Both the position numbers and the translations under genes were made by a program. From MED-G82 sp964342675 (lineage in GTDB: Bacteria; Pseudomonadota; Gammaproteobacteria; Magnimaribacterales; D2472), in assembly GCA_964342675.1 (NCBI GenBank), contig CAYFFR010000039.1:1-10364 (forward strand): DNA of 10,364 nucleotides, given 5' to 3'. The notes under the pieces are model-generated. The model did no database searches and was not told where the DNA came from. It was given only the letters and a program-made list of their open reading frames with translations. Below, one piece after another: positions 5,825 through 10,364 of the stretch; within the stretch, counting starts at the first letter, position 1, and each line of letters starts with the position of its first letter.

Positions 5825-8158
5825 ATGAAATTACCTGAATTCACACATCATAAGATTATCGCCCTAGTCTTTTTTTATAGTTTTGTTCTAACAGGACAAG
5901 AGGGTGTAATAGAAGAAGTCTTTGTGACCGCTGAAAAAAGGAGTGAAAGCTTACAAGATATTTCTCAAGCCGTCACAGCATTAAGTGATGAGGATATTGA
6001 AAATAAAAATATTGAGTCCTTTGTAGATCTAAGCGCTATTGTGCCGGGATTGACTGTTGCAAAGAATGAAGGCTATAAGACAGTGATTTCTATCAGGGGC
6101 GTGGGTAATGAAACTAATCAAAATGCCATTGCAGCACCATCAGTAGCATTTCATATGGATGGCATATTTATAGCATCACCATTTGCATTACAGACTGATT
6201 TCATTGATGTTGAAAGAATTGAAGTTTTACGTGGTCCACAAGGAACCCTCTTTGGACAAAATTCAACAGGGGGTGCAATCAATGTAATTAGTCAGAAACC
6301 TCAGTTTAATAGCAAAACAGGTAAATATGATATTACTTTTGGTAATTATGGTTTAGTGAAGTTCCGTTCATCAAATAATCTTCCTATTTCAGATAATTCA
6401 GCTGCAAGACTTTCTTTATCTGTTACAGAAAGGGACGGATTTAGCAAGAATATTTTTACAGGCCAAGATCTTGATGACGCAAGTAATATAAATTTAAGAG
6501 GTGACTTTCTTTTTGAATTGAGCGATACCTCAAGCCTTAGGTTGTTTGGACAACACTTCGAAGTAGATAGAAACGGTTCAGCATTAAGAGGGATTGATGA
6601 TCCGACGCCTGATCTTAGAAAATTATCTCAAGATACCGTTTCAAAACATGAATTAACATCTTCAGTTTTTGCAGGTATCTATGAATCAGATTTAGGATTT
6701 GCAACTTTAAGGGCAATGGCAAGCCTACAAGAAGACGATATATTGGTTGTTAGAGATAATGATCGTCATAATTTTGGTGATTCAGTGCTTTCCATACCAG
6801 GTCTAGGATCTGGATCAATATATCAACGAGCGGAATTTAATCCTGAAACCTCTTTAGTTGATACAACTACTTTAGAAATTAACTTGATCTCTATAGAGCC
6901 CGCCTTAGATGGAAAATTAGATTGGACAATAGGTGCATTTTACATGGAGCATGAAATTGAAAATGTTATAAGAGGCTATAGGGATAATGATTTAACTGGG
7001 CAATTAAGATATTTATGTAATGAAAGCTTTGCTTCTCAAGATTATTGTTATACCCATGATTATGGTATTCCCGGAAGATTCGGTGTTTTTGGAGCAGATT
7101 GGGACTTCGTGACGGATGCTTTCCCAACCAGGGAATCATACTCTGTTTATGGGCAAATAACTTATAGTATGAGCGATTCCTCTCGTTTAATTTCGGGTTT
7201 ACGATATTCTGAGGATACATTCTCAACTGATGTTACAAATTTTTTCAATGTTGAGAGTTTTAAAGAAACAGGCACTTCTGATGAAACGACATGGAGACTA
7301 ACAGCTGAATTTGACTTTGCTGAATCATCAATGACCTATTTCTCCTTCACTAGAGGCTTTAAGCCTGGTGGATCTAATCTCACTTTTGGTTTTACAGAAG
7401 CTCAGGATGTAGAAGCTGGAAGACCTGTTGCACCTGCAATGGTATTTCCTACTTTTGAAGCTGAAACAGTTGATTCTTTTGAATTTGGGTTAAAGGCTGA
7501 TCTTATGGATGGAAGAGCAAGAGCTAATTTAGCTGCATTCACTTACACCTATGAAAATTTACAATTTCAGGCCACTGATCCAGATCCTTATCGGGGCGGT
7601 GTTGCAAATATTCCTGAGTCTGAGATGTCTGGACTTGAAATTGAATTTAAAGGTTTACTTACTGATGAATTTATCTTTGATATGAATCTTGCTTTTCTTA
7701 ATTCTGAAGTGACATCTAACTACATGGTTCTTGATAATGTAGATGCTTATCAATACTTTTTTGGTCAAGAAGATCTCCGTTATGGACTAAGAGAGAATGT
7801 TCAAGGTAATGAGCTTGCAAAAAGTCCTGATTTTACTGCAGATGTAAGCATGACATATGAGACAAGTTTGTCTTCAGGGACTCTCATGACAGGTATATTG
7901 CAATACGTACATCGCGGTGATTTTCAACAAAGGGTTTCTAACAATTCTGCTGTAGATGCAATAGATTCCTATGACTTAGTCAATATAACTTTAGGATTTG
8001 ATTTTGTTGGAGAGTGGGGTTTAGATTTTATAATTCTCAATGCAACGGATGAGGATGGAGTCAATTCCAGTATGACTGATGTCTTTGGTGTTGCAGCCAC
8101 TGGCCTCGAATTAATTCCTCCAAGGCAATATATGTTTAGACTTAGCAGAGATTACTAA
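5825..8158 (+). CDS. TonB-dependent outer-membrane receptor
   Basis: This 777-residue protein is a TonB-dependent receptor: a 22-strand outer-membrane beta-barrel closed by a plug, which imports a bound ligand using energy from TonB-ExbBD. An N-terminal hydrophobic stretch (about 11-23) forms a signal peptide, probably cleaved near Gly24/Gln25. A TonB-box-like EEVFVTA (30-36) follows directly, so there is no FecA-type signalling extension. The plug shows the family's VPGLTV, SIRGVG and VERIEVLRGPQGTLFGQNS motifs, followed by TGGAINVISQKP (to about 160). The rest is barrel with alternating aromatic strands and typical segments such as YFSFTRGFKPGG and NYMVL-type loops, ending in RQYMFRLSRDY. 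Only two cysteines appear, Cys398 and Cys408. The style resembles the broad CirA/IroN-like class common in marine gammaproteobacteria, for which substrate cannot be predicted. Its position among purine genes is the only hint of ligand. Confidence 0.95.
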   Translation: MKLPEFTHHKIIALVFFYSFVLTGQEGVIEEVFVTAEKRSESLQDISQAVTALSDEDIENKNIESFVDLSAIVPGLTVAKNEGYKTVISIRGVGNETNQNAIAAPSVAFHMDGIFIASPFALQTDFIDVERIEVLRGPQGTLFGQNSTGGAINVISQKPQFNSKTGKYDITFGNYGLVKFRSSNNLPISDNSAARLSLSVTERDGFSKNIFTGQDLDDASNINLRGDFLFELSDTSSLRLFGQHFEVDRNGSALRGIDDPTPDLRKLSQDTVSKHELTSSVFAGIYESDLGFATLRAMASLQEDDILVVRDNDRHNFGDSVLSIPGLGSGSIYQRAEFNPETSLVDTTTLEINLISIEPALDGKLDWTIGAFYMEHEIENVIRGYRDNDLTGQLRYLCNESFASQDYCYTHDYGIPGRFGVFGADWDFVTDAFPTRESYSVYGQITYSMSDSSRLISGLRYSEDTFSTDVTNFFNVESFKETGTSDETTWRLTAEFDFAESSMTYFSFTRGFKPGGSNLTFGFTEAQDVEAGRPVAPAMVFPTFEAETVDSFEFGLKADLMDGRARANLAAFTYTYENLQFQATDPDPYRGGVANIPESEMSGLEIEFKGLLTDEFIFDMNLAFLNSEVTSNYMVLDNVDAYQYFFGQEDLRYGLRENVQGNELAKSPDFTADVSMTYETSLSSGTLMTGILQYVHRGDFQQRVSNNSAVDAIDSYDLVNITLGFDFVGEWGLDFIILNATDEDGVNSSMTDVFGVAATGLELIPPRQYMFRLSRDY

Positions 8159-8187
8159 ATAAAGTAATAACTTATGTAATTCAGTCC

Positions 8188-8215
8188 TTAAATTTCTTGT
8201 TTCTCAAGATATAAT
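8188..8215 (+). promoter_or_regulatory. Predicted promoter of the phosphoribosyltransferase-guaA operon, leaderless geometry
   Basis: A perfect -10 TATAAT (8210-8215) lies exactly 5 bases before ATG at 8221, the same arrangement as at guaB. The -35 is weak: TTAAAT (8188-8193, 16-base spacer) or CTTAAA (8187-8192, 17-base spacer), each 3 of 6. Predicted +1 falls at or next to the start codon, and no Shine-Dalgarno sequence exists. The 62-bp spacer after the TonB receptor has no GC-rich terminator, so read-through from the receptor is also possible. Confidence 0.6.
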
Positions 8216-8220
8216 TAGCC

Positions 8221-8787
8221 ATGGACAAACATTACATTCGATCTGAGGATCTTATTCAAGATTCATTTAGGCTGGCTTGGCAGGTCTATGCTGATGGATA
8301 TAGACCAAATTATATTATTGGTGTTTGGAGGGGCGGGGCTCCTATAGGGATTGCCGTACAGGAGTTTTTTAGTGTTCTAGGCGTACCTTCAGACCATATT
8401 GCAATTAGGACTTCGCATTATAAAGGTCTTGATGATAGAGAGAATGAAGTTCAGGTTTATGGTTTAAATTATGTCATTAAGCAAGTGGAGTCAGAAGATT
8501 CTCTTTTAGTAGTTGATGATGTGCATGACACAGGCATGTCAATAGAGAAAATAGTTTCAGAACTTAAGATGGCTTGCAAAAAAAATACACCAGAAATAAG
8601 AGTCGCTACACCTTATTATAAGCCTCATAAGAATCAAACTGGACGTAAGCCCGATTACTATCTTCATGAAACAGACAAATGGTTAGTATTCCCTCATGAA
8701 TTAGCAGGTCTATCTGCTGAAGAGATAAAAGAACATAAGCCAGAGGTTGCTGAATTAATGAGTGATATTAAGCAATTAATAAAATGA
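8221..8787 (+). CDS. Purine phosphoribosyltransferase (hypoxanthine/xanthine/guanine type)
   Basis: This 188-residue cytosolic enzyme of the type I phosphoribosyltransferase fold is predicted to join a purine base to PRPP, giving IMP, XMP or GMP. The PRPP-binding motif LLVVDDVHDTGMS (95-107) has the paired acidic residues Asp99/Asp100 and the TG turn. The PPi loop GVWRGGAPIG spans 34-43. The C-terminal KWLVFPHEL (153-161) resembles the base-stacking hood segment of Gpt-like enzymes. It looks like the COG2236 hypoxanthine/xanthine group rather than E. coli Hpt. Exact base preference is not visible. Its TGA overlaps the ATG of guaA (ATGA), so the two are translationally coupled. That pairing, plus the permease and guaB nearby, supports salvage feeding GMP synthesis. 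Translation probably starts on a leaderless message. Confidence 0.92.
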   Translation: MDKHYIRSEDLIQDSFRLAWQVYADGYRPNYIIGVWRGGAPIGIAVQEFFSVLGVPSDHIAIRTSHYKGLDDRENEVQVYGLNYVIKQVESEDSLLVVDDVHDTGMSIEKIVSELKMACKKNTPEIRVATPYYKPHKNQTGRKPDYYLHETDKWLVFPHELAGLSAEEIKEHKPEVAELMSDIKQLIK

Positions 8788-10364
8788 GCTCAGCTACCTC
8801 ATTATTCAATAAAGATATTGATAAAATTTTAGTTCTAGATTTTGGTTCTCAATACACTCAGTTGATTGCTCGAAGAGTCAGAGAGCTTGGTGTATATTCT
8901 GAAATCCTTCCATGGGATATTGCAGTAGAGAAAATACAGAATCTTAAACCAAAGGGAGCCATTCTATCTGGTGGGCCAGAATCTGTTACTGTGGAGAATA
9001 CACCCAGAATCCCTGAGATTATATTTGATTTAGACATACCAATACTGGGTGTTTGTTATGGTATGCAGACGCTAGCCGAACAGAAGGGAGGCAAAGTTGC
9101 AACCTCATCAAAAAAAGAATTTGGTCATGCAGAGCTGAATTTAGTTTCACAATCAATGCTCTTTGATAATATCGATGGAGATAATCTAGACGTATGGATG
9201 AGTCATGGAGACCAAGTATCAATATTACCCGATGATTTTAAGTTAATTGCATCCACTTCATCTGCACCTATTGCTGCCATAGAGCATGAATCTAAACCAT
9301 ACTTCGGTTTACAGTTCCATCCAGAAGTAACCCATACAGTCAACGGACAAAGGATCCTTGAAAATTTTGTATCTAATATTTGTATCTGTAAAAAAGACTG
9401 GAAATTAGAAGACATCATTACCAGCCTTGTTCAAGAAGTGCAGTCTCAAGTTGGCGATAATAAGGTCTTACTTGGTCTATCTGGAGGCGTTGATTCATCA
9501 GTAACTGCTATGTTGTTAGATAAGGCAATTGGTAAAAATTTAATTTGTATGTTTGTAGATAATGGATTACTAAGAAAGAATGAAGTGAAAGAGGTGATAG
9601 AGCTTTTTAGAGACAAGGTTGATCTAAATCTTGAGGTAGTGGATGCAAAGAAGACGTTTTATCGTCATCTTAAGGGTGTGACGGACCCTGAACAGAAAAG
9701 AAAAGTTATTGGTAGGACTTTTATAGATGTGTTTGATAATGAGTCTGTTAATTTACAATCCAAAGGAGGCATTAAGTTTTTAGCTCAAGGCACGATTTAT
9801 CCTGATGTCATTGAGTCCTCTGAGTCTGAATCACAAGAAGCTAGAGTTATTAAATCTCATCATAATGTTGGTGGTTTGCCTGATGAGATGAAAATGGAAT
9901 TAGTAGAACCACTTAGAGATTTATTTAAAGATGAAGTGAGAAAGCTAGGCGCTAAACTTGACCTACCCAATGAGATTCTAAATAGACATCCATTTCCTGG
10001 ACCAGGGCTTGGAGTAAGAATTCTTGGAGAGATTACCAAGAAAAAGATCAAGATTTTACAGGATGCTGATGCAATCTTCATTGAGGAATTAATAAGAGCA
10101 GAATTATATGATAAGGTCAGCCAAGCTTTTTGTGTTTATTTACCGGTAAAAACAGTGGGCGTAGTAGGTGATGAAAGAAGGTATGCAGATGTAATAGCAT
10201 TACGAGCAGTGGAAACTGTTGATTTTATGACTGCGCATTGGGCAAATCTGCCCTATGACTTTCTAGCCAATGTTTCTAACAGAATAGTCAATGAGATAGA
10301 GGGTATTAGCAGGGTAGTTTATGATATTTCTGGCAAACCACCTGCGACTATTGAGTGGGAATGA
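8784..10364 (+). CDS. guaA: GMP synthase (glutamine-hydrolysing)
   Basis: This complete 526-residue protein (E. coli 525) aminates XMP to GMP using glutamine and ATP in the cytoplasm. The N-terminal class I glutamine amidotransferase domain (about 14-205) begins ILVLDFGSQYTQLIARRVRE and has the triad Cys91 (GVCYGMQ), His179 and Glu181 (FHPEV). The ATP-pyrophosphatase domain follows, with P-loop SGGVDSS (233-239), and then the C-terminal dimerisation/XMP-binding domain with HPFPGPGLGVRILGE and the invariant terminal KPPATIEWE. The ATG overlaps the upstream phosphoribosyltransferase stop by 4 bases and lacks its own ribosome site, so coupling is likely. The stop codon is the last three bases of the window, so any downstream partner is unseen. 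guaA is separated from guaB by about 4.5 kb, unlike the common guaBA operon. Confidence 0.98.
   Translation: MSSATSLFNKDIDKILVLDFGSQYTQLIARRVRELGVYSEILPWDIAVEKIQNLKPKGAILSGGPESVTVENTPRIPEIIFDLDIPILGVCYGMQTLAEQKGGKVATSSKKEFGHAELNLVSQSMLFDNIDGDNLDVWMSHGDQVSILPDDFKLIASTSSAPIAAIEHESKPYFGLQFHPEVTHTVNGQRILENFVSNICICKKDWKLEDIITSLVQEVQSQVGDNKVLLGLSGGVDSSVTAMLLDKAIGKNLICMFVDNGLLRKNEVKEVIELFRDKVDLNLEVVDAKKTFYRHLKGVTDPEQKRKVIGRTFIDVFDNESVNLQSKGGIKFLAQGTIYPDVIESSESESQEARVIKSHHNVGGLPDEMKMELVEPLRDLFKDEVRKLGAKLDLPNEILNRHPFPGPGLGVRILGEITKKKIKILQDADAIFIEELIRAELYDKVSQAFCVYLPVKTVGVVGDERRYADVIALRAVETVDFMTAHWANLPYDFLANVSNRIVNEIEGISRVVYDISGKPPATIEWE

Noticed and set aside
8151..8168. Inverted repeat ATTACT/AGTAAT at the end of the TonB receptor as a terminator
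   Set aside because: The arms are only 6 bp and mostly A/T, and no T-run follows. It is too weak to call.
1..10364. Mobile element, phage, defence or CRISPR system
   Set aside because: All long frames belong to known metabolic or transport families. I saw no transposase, integrase, toxin-antitoxin pair, spaced repeats or terminal inverted repeats.

Overview
The window is AT-rich, gene-dense bacterial chromosome with short spacers, several genes that overlap by 4 bases, and convergent genes 2-3 bp apart. The proteins are typical of Gram-negative proteobacteria: class II fumarase, pterin carbinolamine dehydratase, GuaB, GuaA and a TonB-dependent outer-membrane receptor with a secretion signal. 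Low GC, tight packing and a large TonB receptor among housekeeping genes suggest a streamlined marine gammaproteobacterium, perhaps of the SAR86 type. That placement is an inference from style, not from a marker gene. I see no mobile element, phage gene, CRISPR array, tRNA or rRNA.

Layout. Bases 1-202 hold the 3' end of an aldehyde dehydrogenase. It runs into a convergent class II aldolase/adducin-family gene (206-1015, minus). A 48-bp divergent spacer leads to fumC, whose stop overlaps the start of a pterin-4a-carbinolamine dehydratase gene that begins with TTG. From 2814 onward the region is devoted largely to purines: guaB (plus), an AzgA-type NCS2 purine-base permease (minus, converging on guaB), a divergent 221-bp control region, a TonB-dependent receptor (plus), a purine phosphoribosyltransferase, and guaA overlapping it by 4 bp and ending on the last base of the window.

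How the genes may work together. The permease would bring purine bases across the inner membrane. The phosphoribosyltransferase would convert them to IMP, XMP or GMP. GuaB makes XMP from IMP and GuaA makes GMP from XMP. The TonB receptor lies inside this set, divergent from the permease and upstream of the phosphoribosyltransferase-guaA pair. This raises the testable idea of an outer-membrane-to-GMP purine acquisition locus; the receptor's substrate cannot be read from its sequence.

The second notable signal is promoter geometry. guaB and the phosphoribosyltransferase gene both have a perfect TATAAT exactly 5 bases before their ATG, and the permease has TATTAT 8 bases before its GTG. These genes should therefore be transcribed as leaderless or nearly leaderless mRNAs. 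In contrast, the TonB receptor and the dehydratase gene carry strong Shine-Dalgarno sequences.
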